Translations under genes and position numbers: made by a program
Assembly: GCA_947499125.1 (NCBI GenBank)
Contig: CANMMP010000004.1
Span: 186,001-250,000 of the forward strand
Length of the DNA: 64,000 nucleotides
Direction: 5' to 3'
Origin: an uncultured Pontibacter sp.
GTDB lineage: Bacteria; Bacteroidota; Bacteroidia; Cytophagales; Hymenobacteraceae
The notes under the pieces: generated by a model
Told to the model about the DNA's origin: nothing
Databases searched by the model: none
What the model saw: the letters and a program-made list of their open reading frames with translations, nothing else
Part shown: piece by piece, positions 51,695 to 61,170 of the stretch
Layout of the letters: every line of letters begins with the position of its first letter
Numbering within the stretch: position 1 is the first letter of the stretch

Positions 51695-52159
51695 TCAGGA
51701 AAAGTCACCTGGTTTAGCGCCTATCCATTTTTCTTCCAATAGCTGCACAATCATCAATTTAGCGGGCTCTGTACCGACTGTACCAGAAACATGCCCCTTA
51801 TGGCCCTGTGCATTTGCTTTGGTGTTCTGGTCACCTCCAAATGACACTTCACCTGGTCCCATCTCTACACGCTTTCCGTCCATGGTCTCCACATACCATC
51901 GCCCTGATAAAGGTATGATCCATTGGGGCTTTGGGTTCTCGTGCCAGGTGCCGACCCAACCAACAGGAAGTTCGGTAAACAATACTTTTGAATTAGCTTC
52001 AGGTAGGTGTTTATTCCATTGTTCATCCGCATCTCCTCCCATGCTTTCTTTTTTAAATGAAGTCAATTCTGTGCGGGTTTGGTGGCTGACGCCCTCATCG
52101 TCTGTCCATACGTGCCAGTAGTACTGTTTTGGCTTCTTATCTTGGCTATTTTCTGACAT
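51695..52159 (-). CDS. Cupin-like small protein
   Basis: This 154-residue protein has a cupin-like centre (LSGRWYVETMDGKRVEMGPG, then EVSFGGDQNTKANAQGHKGH, with one His pair that could bind metal). It is a likely single-domain cupin. It shares the strand with an alpha/beta hydrolase and an SDR, and the three may form one operon (51695-53878). Function unknown. Confidence 0.72.
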   Translation of the reverse strand: MSENSQDKKPKQYYWHVWTDDEGVSHQTRTELTSFKKESMGGDADEQWNKHLPEANSKVLFTELPVGWVGTWHENPKPQWIIPLSGRWYVETMDGKRVEMGPGEVSFGGDQNTKANAQGHKGHVSGTVGTEPAKLMIVQLLEEKWIGAKPGDFS

Positions 52160-52219
52160 GGTATTGTTAAATAAAGCAATAGGGTGTTTTCACCTGAAAT
52201 TTGCGATTAGCCGGAGCAG

Positions 52220-53008
52220 TTAAGGTTTCACTTTAGAACCATTCTGATTTGCTCTACCGGGCTTCATCGTGTGCCTGATCTGTTCGACAATCCAATCCGG
52301 GTCTTCCATAGGAATCAAGTGACCTGTCTGTTTTGTATTGATTAATTCAGCAGATTTCAAGACCTTCATTACCCGCTCATTGATCACGGCAGGAGTCATG
52401 ACCGGATCATCTATAGAAGCAAGCACTGTTATGGGTAATTCTAAAGCTGCTACATGTTCAGCAATGGAATGATCCATCCCTTCTTCCAGCCACCATTTCC
52501 AGGTAGTCTGATCGATAATGAGTTGTGTTTCGACTGCCAACTGGTGCCGTTCCTGAGATAACTTCTTCTTAATCCCATTCTCTACTGTTTTTTCTGCTTC
52601 CTGTCTGTCAGGGTGTTGGAGCATGCGCTTCTTTTCTTTTTCAGGCATAGGTTCCGTAGTAGGTGGTGAAGGGGCAATCAGAATCAGGCGATTTACGGTA
52701 TCTGTAGAAGCATCAGCTGCAATTTGCATAGCAATTTTACCACCCATAGAATGTCCGATAAGTGAATAAGATTCGATGCCAAGTCGCTTCAGCGCCTTTT
52801 GTACAAAGTTTGAAAATCCCTTTATAGAAGGTTTATTCAAAGCCTTCGTTTCTCCAAAGCCCGGTAAATTAAAAGCGATACAGCGGTACTCATTTGATAA
52901 CATTTCAGTTACCCATTTCCAGCTTTGGGCCGATCCACCAAAGTAGTGCAGGAACACCAGGGCTTCCCCCTGATCTCCCCACTGTTTTGTGATTTCGTTT
53001 TGAGGCAT
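52220..53008 (-). CDS. Alpha/beta-hydrolase
   Basis: This 262-residue hydrolase has an oxyanion HYFGGSAQSW near the N-terminus (HG-type), the nucleophile in GHSMGGKIA (Ser), an Asp in SIDDPVMTP and a His in TGHLIPMEDP. It is probably an esterase or lactonase of unknown substrate. The gene is 60 bp upstream of the cupin-like gene and 54 bp downstream of the SDR gene on the same strand, so all three are probably an operon. Confidence 0.88.
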   Translation of the reverse strand: MPQNEITKQWGDQGEALVFLHYFGGSAQSWKWVTEMLSNEYRCIAFNLPGFGETKALNKPSIKGFSNFVQKALKRLGIESYSLIGHSMGGKIAMQIAADASTDTVNRLILIAPSPPTTEPMPEKEKKRMLQHPDRQEAEKTVENGIKKKLSQERHQLAVETQLIIDQTTWKWWLEEGMDHSIAEHVAALELPITVLASIDDPVMTPAVINERVMKVLKSAELINTKQTGHLIPMEDPDWIVEQIRHTMKPGRANQNGSKVKP

Positions 53009-53062
53009 TTGATTTATATTTTATGCATTTTCACTTTTAATTGAAGCAATTATGGCATCGGT

Positions 53063-53878
53063 TTACCCGAATGCTGTTCCCACTGAGCCTCCATCAACCC
53101 GGTAGTTGCTTCCGGTAACATAGCTGGCATGCTCTGAGCACAGAAAGGCGATCACAGCAGCTACTTCTTCTGCTTTTCCCCGTCTGTCCACCACAATGTT
53201 AGGACGCTTGTTATCCAGGAACCACTGAATCACTTCATCTTTAGAAGCATTCCGTTCATCTGCCAACTGATCCATCATTTCCTCTGTCATGGGAGTTTTT
53301 ACATAAGCAGGAGAAACACAATTAATCACAAAGCCTTCCTTGGAGTACGCTCTCGATAAGCACTTTGTGAGGTTAATGATACCGGCTTTACAGGCATTAT
53401 AAGGTGTTTCTTCTTCATAAGGCTGCAGGGCATTTTCTGATGCCACTAACACAATCCTTCCCCAGCCGCTTTTTTGCATCTGCGGTATAAAGGCACGGCA
53501 TACACGCACAGCTCCCATCAGATCAACATCAATGGATTCGAGCCAGTCTTCGTCGGTGAGTGTAAGAAAGTCGCCGGCAGCCCCCCTAATGCCTGCGCAG
53601 TGCACGAGCATGTCTGTTGTACCAAACTTGTCTTTTGCCTGTTTGGCCAGCTCAATAACTTCTTCGTTTTTTGTAACATCTGCTGTTATTGCAACTACGG
53701 TAGCCCCATCTTTGGCATATTTCCGAACTTCCTCAGCAGCATTTTCAAGTTCTTCCGTTGTTTTATCACTTAATACAATGTTCACACCTTCGCTTGCTAA
53801 AATCTTAGCTGTGGCTAGCCCCATTCCAGAGTCACCCCCGGTAATGACAGCTGTCTTTCCTTTTATTTTTAAATCCAT
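53063..53878 (-). CDS. Short-chain dehydrogenase (FabG-like)
   Basis: This 271-residue classical SDR has GGDSGMGLAT (cofactor glycine motif), HCAGIRG in place of NNAG, LVASENAL for the catalytic Ser region and Tyr-x3-Lys in EETPYNACKAG. Complete and of ordinary length. It is first in an operon with the alpha/beta-hydrolase and the cupin-like gene; the products may act on one pathway. Substrate unknown. Confidence 0.9.
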   Translation of the reverse strand: MDLKIKGKTAVITGGDSGMGLATAKILASEGVNIVLSDKTTEELENAAEEVRKYAKDGATVVAITADVTKNEEVIELAKQAKDKFGTTDMLVHCAGIRGAAGDFLTLTDEDWLESIDVDLMGAVRVCRAFIPQMQKSGWGRIVLVASENALQPYEEETPYNACKAGIINLTKCLSRAYSKEGFVINCVSPAYVKTPMTEEMMDQLADERNASKDEVIQWFLDNKRPNIVVDRRGKAEEVAAVIAFLCSEHASYVTGSNYRVDGGSVGTAFG

Positions 53879-54179
53879 CGTTCTAGGTTAGTTTGTAATA
53901 TTTAATTCAAATTTTGGCTCAACCATCATACCTACTCACATACCAACTTAAACGGCTTGTAAAAGCTTGAAGACCACCTATAATCCTGAATTGTCGGCTT
54001 ACTGACATAAACACAGTCTCGCTATCTGTATTATTGGCTATACCGTTAAAGAGAATTCCTTATTCACTTAGCAACTCTTAAAATGAATTATCAATGGCTT
54101 ATTTCATTGGACCAGAATCAAAAAGGAATCTTGTGCTAAGTGTGGGTTCTCTTATATTTTTCAATAACAAATTATACAG
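53879..54179. other. Intergenic region, divergent promoters
   Basis: 301 bp separate the SDR start from the DUF427 gene. AT-rich and without a gene or strong repeat. No clean -7 element was fixed in either direction. Confidence 0.4.
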
Positions 54180-54461
54180 ATGAAAGCGATTTGGAACGGC
54201 GAGGTAATTGCCGAAAGTGACAGTACTATAGTCATCGAAGGGAATCACTACTTTCCTAAAGACAGTATAAAAGGGCAGTATTTCGAAAGCAGTAAAACGA
54301 ATACCGTTTGCCCATGGAAAGGCATGGCATCTTATTACCATATAAAAGTGGATGGTAAAGAAAATAAAGATGCAGCCTGGTATTACCCTGATCCCAGAGA
54401 AATGGCAAAGGGGTTTAAAGACTATGTAGCATTTTGGCGTGGGGTTGAAGTAAAAAAGTAA
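54180..54461 (+). CDS. DUF427 protein
   Basis: This 93-residue protein is a complete DUF427 member: MKAIWNGEVIAESDS at the start, then YFPKDSIKGQYF, VCPWKG, KVDGKEN and AAWYYPDPREMAK. The family forms a compact beta domain of unknown function. A truncated copy lies 5 kb upstream (48784-48993). The gene is 43 bp upstream of the second FAD oxidoreductase, so the two are probably co-transcribed. Confidence 0.9.
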   Translation: MKAIWNGEVIAESDSTIVIEGNHYFPKDSIKGQYFESSKTNTVCPWKGMASYYHIKVDGKENKDAAWYYPDPREMAKGFKDYVAFWRGVEVKK

Positions 54462-54504
54462 AATTTGGCTCCATAGCTCTACTCAATTAATCACAAGAAA
54501 TACC

Positions 54505-56025
54505 ATGTCAGTAACCACCTTAGCACCACCATCCAGCCAAGCAAATAAGATAACTTCTGCTACTGAGATTCAAGAATTAACTCCAGAAAAAGTGGCACCA
54601 ATAGTATATGATATTATAGTAATTGGAGCCGGTTCTGGTGGCTTAAGTGTAGCCTTGCCTTTGCATGAATTCGGCATGAAGGTACTACTGATTGATAAAA
54701 AGGACGAAGCGATAGGGGGGGATTGCCTGAATGATGGCTGCATACCCAGTAAAGCACTTATTCATGTTGCCAAGATAGTTCAACAGGCAAAGGAATCTGA
54801 AAAATTTGGCTTGCAGGTGCAGGGTGTGGCTGATATGGAGAAAGTAATGGCATATGTGCGCGAACGGCAAGGCATTATCCGGAAACATGAAAATGCGGAC
54901 TTCTTCCGGAAGAAAGGTATAGCAGTAGCACTGGGTATTGCCAGGTTTATAAGCGAAGATTCCGTTGAGGTAGCAGGTAAACAGTATAAGGGCCGGAAGA
55001 TCGTAATCGCAACAGGATCCCGACCCCGTAAGCTCTCATTTCCTGGTAGTGATGGTCAGCACTACCTTACAAATCAAAGCGTTTTTGACTTAAAACACTT
55101 ACCTGAAAAACTACTGGTTATAGGTGGTGGACCGATTGGAATAGAGATGGCACAGGCTTTTCGAAGATTGGGATCTGAAGTAACGGTTGTCCACAATAAA
55201 GAATCAATTCTGGATAAAGAGTCACAAGAAATTTCTAACATCTTGTTGCAAAGGCTGAAAGAAGAAGGCATACATTTTCTGCTGGGATCTGAAACAATAC
55301 GGTTTACGGATACAAAGCACCTGCTCATTAAAACGCAGGAGCAGCAGGAAGTAACCCTGGAATTTGACGAAATGCTGGTTTCCATTGGCCGCGAACTGAA
55401 CACTGAACAACTAGACTTATCAAAAGCAGGAATAGCGACAGATGAAAATGGCATTGTCGTAAACGAGTACCTGCAAACATCCAACAAGCAGGTGTATGTT
55501 TGCGGTGATATTGCTGGTTCTCTGATGTTTTCCCATGCAGCCGAGCAGCAAGCCACCGTTCTGCTCAATAATTTTATGTCTCCTCTTAAGAAGAAGCTGG
55601 ATAACAAAAATATGTCTTGGGTAACTTTCACTGACCCTGAAGTGGCTACTTTTGGTTATAGCGAGCAGCAGCTAAAAGAGAAACAAATCAGCTACGAAAA
55701 GCTTACTCTGAATTTTAAGGAAGACGACAGGGCCGTAGTGGAAGCTTACCAATATGGTAAGCTTATCTTGTATATTCAGAAAAGCAGTCTTTTTAACTGG
55801 AACCTTAAACTCCTTGGTGGGACTATGATAGCACCCCATGCAGGTGAGATGTTTCAGGAATTGGTGCTGGCCAATACAAATAAAATAGGTATAAATGCCT
55901 TCTTTAATAAAATATATGCCTACCCAACCGGCTCCACGATTAATAAGCGCATTGTGATGGCTAAGAAACAAGAGCAACTTAAACCGTTTGTCAAAAAAAT
56001 ACTGCAATTGCTTTACAGGATATAG
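54505..56025 (+). CDS. MerA-like FAD-dependent disulfide oxidoreductase
   Basis: This 506-residue flavoprotein has a 35-residue Pro/Ser-rich N-terminal extension, FAD motif GAGSGGLSVALP, redox-active Cys in GGDCLNDGCIPSK, NADPH motif GGGPIGIEMAQAF and the second FAD motif VCGDIAGS. The C-terminal active-site HPT motif is changed to YPTGST (Tyr for His), as in the other MerA-like gene at 49.1-50.4 kb. The two proteins are otherwise diverged. It probably reduces a thiol or disulfide substrate, with substrate unknown. Confidence 0.85.
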   Translation: MSVTTLAPPSSQANKITSATEIQELTPEKVAPIVYDIIVIGAGSGGLSVALPLHEFGMKVLLIDKKDEAIGGDCLNDGCIPSKALIHVAKIVQQAKESEKFGLQVQGVADMEKVMAYVRERQGIIRKHENADFFRKKGIAVALGIARFISEDSVEVAGKQYKGRKIVIATGSRPRKLSFPGSDGQHYLTNQSVFDLKHLPEKLLVIGGGPIGIEMAQAFRRLGSEVTVVHNKESILDKESQEISNILLQRLKEEGIHFLLGSETIRFTDTKHLLIKTQEQQEVTLEFDEMLVSIGRELNTEQLDLSKAGIATDENGIVVNEYLQTSNKQVYVCGDIAGSLMFSHAAEQQATVLLNNFMSPLKKKLDNKNMSWVTFTDPEVATFGYSEQQLKEKQISYEKLTLNFKEDDRAVVEAYQYGKLILYIQKSSLFNWNLKLLGGTMIAPHAGEMFQELVLANTNKIGINAFFNKIYAYPTGSTINKRIVMAKKQEQLKPFVKKILQLLYRI

Positions 56026-56074
56026 CTTGATGGAAGTTTAAAGAAACATTGACATAAATTTAAAGGCATATAGA

Positions 56075-56413
56075 ATGGAATGGTGGAGTCAGGCACAGGA
56101 TTGGTTTTGGGGTCTAGGAGAAAAATACCAGGTAGACCCGCTTATTTTTGGCGGTATCTATGTTGGAGCCATTCCATTTTTCTTTCTCTCGCTTGGGTGG
56201 CTGATCCGAAATATCAGGGCTAAGAAATCAATTGCAATTCCTATATTACTGACAGGTTTCTTTTTTATCTCTGCTTACCTTTATCTGATGATAGTTGGTG
56301 AAAACATCCCCTGGTGGGTGTACCTTTTTATCATAGCCTTGGTAGGATATGGCGCTTTCTCCACCTACCAAAAAGTGATGGAAAAAAGTAAGCAGACATC
56401 AACTGAATCCTAG
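56075..56413 (+). CDS. Small polytopic membrane protein
   Basis: This 112-residue protein has three hydrophobic helices (about 26-46, 50-73, 78-96). No family is recognised. Aromatic residues are frequent at the start (MEWWSQAQDWFWGLGEKY). It is the third gene of a run with DUF427 and the oxidoreductase (gaps 43 and 49 bp), so a shared operon is likely. Confidence 0.6.
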   Translation: MEWWSQAQDWFWGLGEKYQVDPLIFGGIYVGAIPFFFLSLGWLIRNIRAKKSIAIPILLTGFFFISAYLYLMIVGENIPWWVYLFIIALVGYGAFSTYQKVMEKSKQTSTES

Positions 56414-56481
56414 CAACTTAAATTAGATGATTATATTTAAAGGATCGTATTTTTGTGTTGCAAACTATATACTAAAATCGA

Positions 56482-57042
56482 ATGGCACGCATCCAGGTAA
56501 TTGATTATAACGAAGCAACAGGAGATTTAAAAGACGTTTATGATGATCTGTTGGGTAAGCGCGGCAAGTTGGCGGAAGTACATAAAATTCAGAGCCTGAA
56601 CCCCGCCACTATTATACACCATATGGACCTTTATATGGCAATTATGTATGCCCGCTCTCCATTAAGCCGTGCCCAACGGGAAATGATGGCAGTAGTAGTT
56701 TCAGCGGCAAATAACTGTGAATACTGCCAGGTGCACCATAAGCAAGCACTTCAGCATTACTGGAAAGATCAGGATAGAGTTGATAAATTAGCAATTGATT
56801 ATAATGCAATAGCATTAGACCAATCTAACCTGGCCTTATGTGACCTTGCTTATCATTTAACAGCAACGCCTAGCAGCCAACAGGTAGAGCAGGCGATTGA
56901 TAAGCTAAAGCAGTTGGGCCAGGATGACAGGTCCATACTGGACGCTCATTTGGTTATCGCCTACTTTAATTTTGTCAATCGCCTGGTATTGGGATTGGGA
57001 GTAGCAATTGAAAGTGACCAGGGAGAAGGGTATAAATACTAA
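56482..57042 (+). CDS. Peroxidase-related AhpD-like protein
   Basis: This 186-residue protein has the AhpD/CMD core with CEYCQVHHKQA (CxxC and two His) and the peroxidase-related family pattern (SRAQREMMAVVVSAANN). It is probably a single-domain alkylhydroperoxidase-type protein. Its stop overlaps the convergent DUF6503-like gene by 4 bp. It is the last gene of the plus-strand run starting at 54180. Confidence 0.85.
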   Translation: MARIQVIDYNEATGDLKDVYDDLLGKRGKLAEVHKIQSLNPATIIHHMDLYMAIMYARSPLSRAQREMMAVVVSAANNCEYCQVHHKQALQHYWKDQDRVDKLAIDYNAIALDQSNLALCDLAYHLTATPSSQQVEQAIDKLKQLGQDDRSILDAHLVIAYFNFVNRLVLGLGVAIESDQGEGYKY

Positions 57043-57839
57043 GCCTCCACCTCAGCCTGCTCTGGTTTCTCAAACTGTTTTTGGTCAGGCTGCTCTTCCT
57101 TTAGCTGCAGGTTCTCAATCGTTACGGTGTAGCGCACATCGCCTATCTGATTGTTCTCAAATTTATGACCGATCATTCTCTGAGGAAACAACAAGCCCTG
57201 GTGCTCCTGGTAATCTTCATATTTCAATGCGTTGAACTTTTCGCTTGGTTTTCCATCAAAGAAAGTTACGGTATATAGAAGCCATTCCATGCGATTAGTT
57301 TCAGGGTTTATGAGCAGGCGATATTCGTCTTCTGGAGTGTCGCCAATGCCTTCCCCAAAAGAGACGCCAATAACATTAAACTCTTTCCCCTGCAGTTTCA
57401 TGGGTTCCAGTTGTTCATATTTTACCCCCGGGTCAGCTAGCACAAATGGGATGGCATAAAAGTAAAAGTATAGGTTATGATAAAACTTAGCTGATTTACC
57501 TGGGAAAGATTCCCTTTTTGGGGCCACCCATACCTGCTCTCCGTCATATCCGATGGAATAATTTTCGGCTTTTACTAAGTCTTTACGGTTTTTCAGGTCA
57601 ATGACATGCTTTTCGGTAGTTCCGTTGTTGCTAAGCTGAAATTCCATACTGCTCATTTTTTTCCACTGCTCTAAACCGCCGTGTGCTGCTATCACTTCGC
57701 TAAAGTAGGACGGGTATGTTTGCTGTTCGGTAACATCATTCGCTACCTCTTCTGTAGCTGCTGTTGTCTTATCTTCTGCTGGCTGGCAGGCTTGTAAAGA
57801 AAATGCCGTGAGTGCAAGGTAAATCAGGTTTTGTTTCAT
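57039..57839 (-). CDS. Lipoprotein, DUF6503-like
   Basis: This 266-residue protein has a lipobox at Cys18 (FSLQACQPAEDK). The mature part has an alpha/beta pattern: EQWKKMSSMEFQLSNNGTTE, then MEWLLYTVTFFDGKP. This resembles the DUF6503/outer-lipoprotein-type families, and the family is not certain. It is exported to the envelope and is convergent, with a 4-bp overlap, to the AhpD-like gene. Confidence 0.72.
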   Translation of the reverse strand: MKQNLIYLALTAFSLQACQPAEDKTTAATEEVANDVTEQQTYPSYFSEVIAAHGGLEQWKKMSSMEFQLSNNGTTEKHVIDLKNRKDLVKAENYSIGYDGEQVWVAPKRESFPGKSAKFYHNLYFYFYAIPFVLADPGVKYEQLEPMKLQGKEFNVIGVSFGEGIGDTPEDEYRLLINPETNRMEWLLYTVTFFDGKPSEKFNALKYEDYQEHQGLLFPQRMIGHKFENNQIGDVRYTVTIENLQLKEEQPDQKQFEKPEQAEVEA

Positions 57840-57888
57840 TGGATAGTATTTATTTTAAGTATAAAATATAGTCAGATATGGGTTTAAA

Positions 57889-59010
57889 TTAATGTAGGTT
57901 TATTTCAGCTTTAGTGAGTTTATCTTCAAGTAGTTTTTTCAGGTTTTTCAGGTTTTTTATGCTGCTTTGCTGCATAAAGTATTTAGCTATTGGTAAGATC
58001 ATGTTAGAAAAAAAGCCATGCTGTGGGGTGAGATGTATACCAATCCCTACGACGGCTTCCTGATCACCAAAAGGTTCAATTTGGTATAGCGTCGTGATTT
58101 TTAGAGACGGAACTTGAATGGTGCCGGTCTCTATCAGCTTGATCTTACTGCCGTCCTGTGTATAGTCTTCTATCTGAACCTCTACCTGCTGATGACCAAG
58201 GATGCATTCATGCTCCGTTTTAACCCTGTTTATCTTGTGCTTTCGTAACGTGATGCGCTTTAACCCAGTCATCCAGCACAACCGTTGCGAAGGTTCTGTG
58301 AGCGCATAGAGTACTTCTTCTGCAGTAGCCTTTATACGGATTTTTTCCATTTTCCTGATGACGGGAAGCTGAAAACGCTCCAACGGGGTTGGTTCCGGTA
58401 TAGACTTTAACCAGCTATCCAGCGGTTTATAGGAGTAAGATATTTCGCCAAGCCCTTCAAAAGGTTCTTTTACAGGAATGTAATCTTTAAGTTCTTCCGG
58501 CCGCGCTTTGCTGCTCTGAGCAAGGTCGCTGCTAATTATAATATATTCCTTAAGCGGAACGCTGTTCTTGAGAAAGCGGTGTACTGCAATTACATCCCTG
58601 CCTGCAAGCTTTACTCTATCCCCAACTGAGAGGGTGGAAAGCTGGCCATAATGCAGCACGAATTTAAGCGAGAGATTGCTAACACTCGAGCAAGCTCCAC
58701 AATGGCAAATCAGGTCTCGTTGGTAGTATTTCAGATGCTGGTGAAAGCTAGTGTAAATGTGATGCACCAACTCTTCGAGCTCATGTAGCACGGGCTGTTC
58801 CTGCAGACGAAAAAACAAGATGGCATCGCCTTCTATTTCCGAAACTTCAAACGCGTTGCCTGTCGCTTGTATAATAACCTCCAGCAGTTCGGCTATGATA
58901 TGCTGGCTATGTGAGATAGCTGTCTCATTTACAAACTTGGTAAAGCCGCTGATGTCCGGCATAAAAAGTATACCGGGGCGTGGCGTAGGTATGATGGTGT
59001 GTGTGTGCAA
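57889..59010 (-). CDS. DUF2652 (cyclase-fold) with C-terminal SRPBCC domain
   Basis: This 373-residue protein has an N-terminal domain (about 1-190) matching DUF2652. It has the FMPDISGFTKFV start of a class III adenylate/guanylate cyclase fold, with the metal-binding Asp of the DISGFT motif; the second Asp is not in the usual place. The C-terminal part (about 215-365; RIKATAEEVLYALTEPSQRL) resembles SRPBCC/START-like ligand-binding folds. The combination may sense a ligand and control a cyclase-like activity, but no product is known. Its neighbour is a small membrane protein gene. Confidence 0.78.
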   Translation of the reverse strand: MHTHTIIPTPRPGILFMPDISGFTKFVNETAISHSQHIIAELLEVIIQATGNAFEVSEIEGDAILFFRLQEQPVLHELEELVHHIYTSFHQHLKYYQRDLICHCGACSSVSNLSLKFVLHYGQLSTLSVGDRVKLAGRDVIAVHRFLKNSVPLKEYIIISSDLAQSSKARPEELKDYIPVKEPFEGLGEISYSYKPLDSWLKSIPEPTPLERFQLPVIRKMEKIRIKATAEEVLYALTEPSQRLCWMTGLKRITLRKHKINRVKTEHECILGHQQVEVQIEDYTQDGSKIKLIETGTIQVPSLKITTLYQIEPFGDQEAVVGIGIHLTPQHGFFSNMILPIAKYFMQQSSIKNLKNLKKLLEDKLTKAEINLH

Positions 59011-59107
59011 TTTGTTATACTGTATACTTTGTCAGTTATCAGGTATAGGTGCTATTTATGAGTCCTTTGCAGTAATTGCCTTATAGTTAGCTTGCCATTC
59101 TATAAGT

Positions 59108-59593
59108 TTAGTTGAAGCCTGTGCCAGGTGATTTTGAAGAGAATGCACGCTCCTTCACGTAAAGCGCCACGATAATTCCAAAAATAATATGGCCTATCAG
59201 GCTGCTAATTAGTAGGATCAGTTTGTTTTCAACCGGGATGGCCATGCCGCCTAATAAGGCTTTCATGATCAAGTTAACAACTTGAGAGCAGGCAAAAATG
59301 ATTATTCCGAAAATTGCCCCTTTTATGTACCTGTTTGAGATTTTCAATTGGATGCGGTCGTTGAGTTTGTTTTCGAATCTTAAAAACAAGAAAGCATAAG
59401 CCAGTGCAAAAAATATCCCCATTATAAAATGCATGATCCATCCGACTACCAGCGGCACTTCCATCATTTTAGCAAGCTCGCTGGGCGCACTCCTATAGGG
59501 CAATCCCAGAAGTGGTGTCAGAAACAGGGCAATAGTCATCAGCCCGGTACCAACAAGCCCACCCTTTAACACCTGTACTAAGATCTTTTTCAA
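59108..59593 (-). CDS. Small polytopic membrane protein (DUF6789-like)
   Basis: This 161-residue protein has four helices (about 8-30, 50-72, 85-110, 125-147), with GLVGTGLMTIALFLTPLLGL near the start. No enzyme motif is present. It is about 100 bp upstream of the cyclase-fold gene on the same strand, so a shared operon is possible. The family assignment is tentative. Confidence 0.6.
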   Translation of the reverse strand: MKKILVQVLKGGLVGTGLMTIALFLTPLLGLPYRSAPSELAKMMEVPLVVGWIMHFIMGIFFALAYAFLFLRFENKLNDRIQLKISNRYIKGAIFGIIIFACSQVVNLIMKALLGGMAIPVENKLILLISSLIGHIIFGIIVALYVKERAFSSKSPGTGFN

Positions 59594-59867
59594 AACTGAT
59601 TATGCTAACATAACACCTGTCTAATCTTCGTTTTCATTGTAAATCAACAGTCTATATACGTGTAAAACTGTTCTTTATAGTTCGTGAAAATATACTTTGG
59701 TTAACCTTCTCCCATCAGCAGCTTTTGCTGTTGCCAAGTTAGCCTCCTTAAACGGTGGCTTTTGTCATGTGTGCGACAATACAAGAAGTTATGAATAGGT
59801 TTCTTTGTAAAAAGCCTAGTTGGGTTGACCAAAGTGGAGAACTGTCACTTATTTATGGATCAGGAAA

Positions 59868-60410
59868 ATGCAGATCAGTTTAATTGTTCCGTTGCAGGAA
59901 AAAGAAGAAGCCATACAAGAGCTTTGCAGGTATGTGAAATGCTGTGCTGCTTCCCAGATTGTAAAGGAGATCATCCTTATAAGAATGAATGGCGACCAAG
60001 TTGTAATGCCATACCTGGGCAACACGCCTAAAGTAAGGACATTACTATTCTCGGGTAATAGCAAATCAGACTGTTTGGAGGCAGGAGCATTTGAGGCTAC
60101 CGGCGACATACTTTTCTTTTTAAAGCCCGGCCTTTTCCCAAAGCCGCAGTTCTATCAGCTTATCCTGGCAAGTGTTAAGAATAAAACCAAAGCAGGCGTA
60201 CTGATGCAACCCGACAGAGGTTCGCTTTGGTGGAGAATCAGGGCAATGCTGCCCTTGCGATGCGCCCTTTGCTTTACATCAGTCAATAATTTTTTCACCA
60301 GTAGGCAGGCGTTTCATTTAAAGAGCCGACATTATTCCCTACAAAAGTATGGCACCTTCAGTCAGGTGCTACACCAGTATGCTGTCTCTTTTAAGGCAAC
60401 ATTGGTTTGA
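59868..60410 (+). CDS. Degenerate GT2-like protein
   Basis: This 180-residue protein resembles the N-terminal half of TIGR04283 glycosyltransferases (MQISLIVPLQEKEEAIQELC, then GDILFFLKPGLFPK where others have LHAD). The DxD-like metal motif is missing (LKPG). It may be an inactive or specialised paralogue. It overlaps by a few codons a longer open frame of the next gene, and the two genes follow closely. Confidence 0.65.
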   Translation: MQISLIVPLQEKEEAIQELCRYVKCCAASQIVKEIILIRMNGDQVVMPYLGNTPKVRTLLFSGNSKSDCLEAGAFEATGDILFFLKPGLFPKPQFYQLILASVKNKTKAGVLMQPDRGSLWWRIRAMLPLRCALCFTSVNNFFTSRQAFHLKSRHYSLQKYGTFSQVLHQYAVSFKATLV

Positions 60411-60450
60411 TACACGACTGCACAAACAACTTAGACTTCCAGATGCTAAA

Positions 60451-61080
60451 ATGTATCAAATGAAACAGACAGATACCGTTATACTCGTGTTCTTAAAACC
60501 CTTTGAAGCAGGATATGTCAAAACGCGGCTGGCGGCAACTATAGGAAACAACCAGGCACTGAAAGTATATAGGCATTTGGTTGAACACACCATACTGCAA
60601 TTGCATCAAATGAGTCATACCACAGACGTTGTGCTTTGCTATAGCCGGCAGCCTGCTAGTAACGAGCTTTCCAATGCTGACTTTCCGCACATGTTACAGA
60701 AGGGGGAAGATCTTGGAAGCAGGATGCTGCATGCATTGGAATGGGCACACGACAGAAAGTATAAAAAGAAAATCATAATCGGAACAGATTGTTACGATCT
60801 CACATCAGAAATACTGGAACAGGCTATCCGTGCGCTTCAAACAAAGGAAGTTGTACTTGGGCCTGCAGAAGACGGTGGTTATTTCCTTATTGGGATGAAA
60901 ATGCCGCACCCTGATCTGTTTACTGATATTCCTTGGAGTACTTCAGGTGTACTTTCTGCCACAGAAGAGGTGCTCGTGCGCATGCAACCAGATTGGCTGG
61001 CACTTCCAACGCTCACTGACATTGACCAGGAGCAGGACCTGCTCAGGTATCCTGAACTATGTCAGTTGGTGAATTTATAG
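60451..61080 (+). CDS. TIGR04282/DUF2064 glycosyltransferase-like protein
   Basis: The start is set at the ATG at 60451 (MYQMKQ), 40 bp after the previous stop; 60460 is an alternative. A longer frame from 60349 overlaps the preceding gene. The 209-residue protein has the nucleotidyl/glycosyl-transferase-A fold of DUF2064: FLKPFEAGYVKTRLAATIG (KTRLA), IIGTDCYDLT (DxD-like), LGPAEDGGYFLIG and PWSTSGVL. The family is linked to arsenosugar synthesis by genome context. It is the second gene in a five-gene operon. Confidence 0.85.
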   Translation: MYQMKQTDTVILVFLKPFEAGYVKTRLAATIGNNQALKVYRHLVEHTILQLHQMSHTTDVVLCYSRQPASNELSNADFPHMLQKGEDLGSRMLHALEWAHDRKYKKKIIIGTDCYDLTSEILEQAIRALQTKEVVLGPAEDGGYFLIGMKMPHPDLFTDIPWSTSGVLSATEEVLVRMQPDWLALPTLTDIDQEQDLLRYPELCQLVNL

Positions 61081-61170
61081 GCTGCACAACTGGTAAATTG
61101 TACAACTGTCGCACGCACGACAGTACACATAATATAAAACAACCATCTTTGGTAAACAGCATCAGAAACT

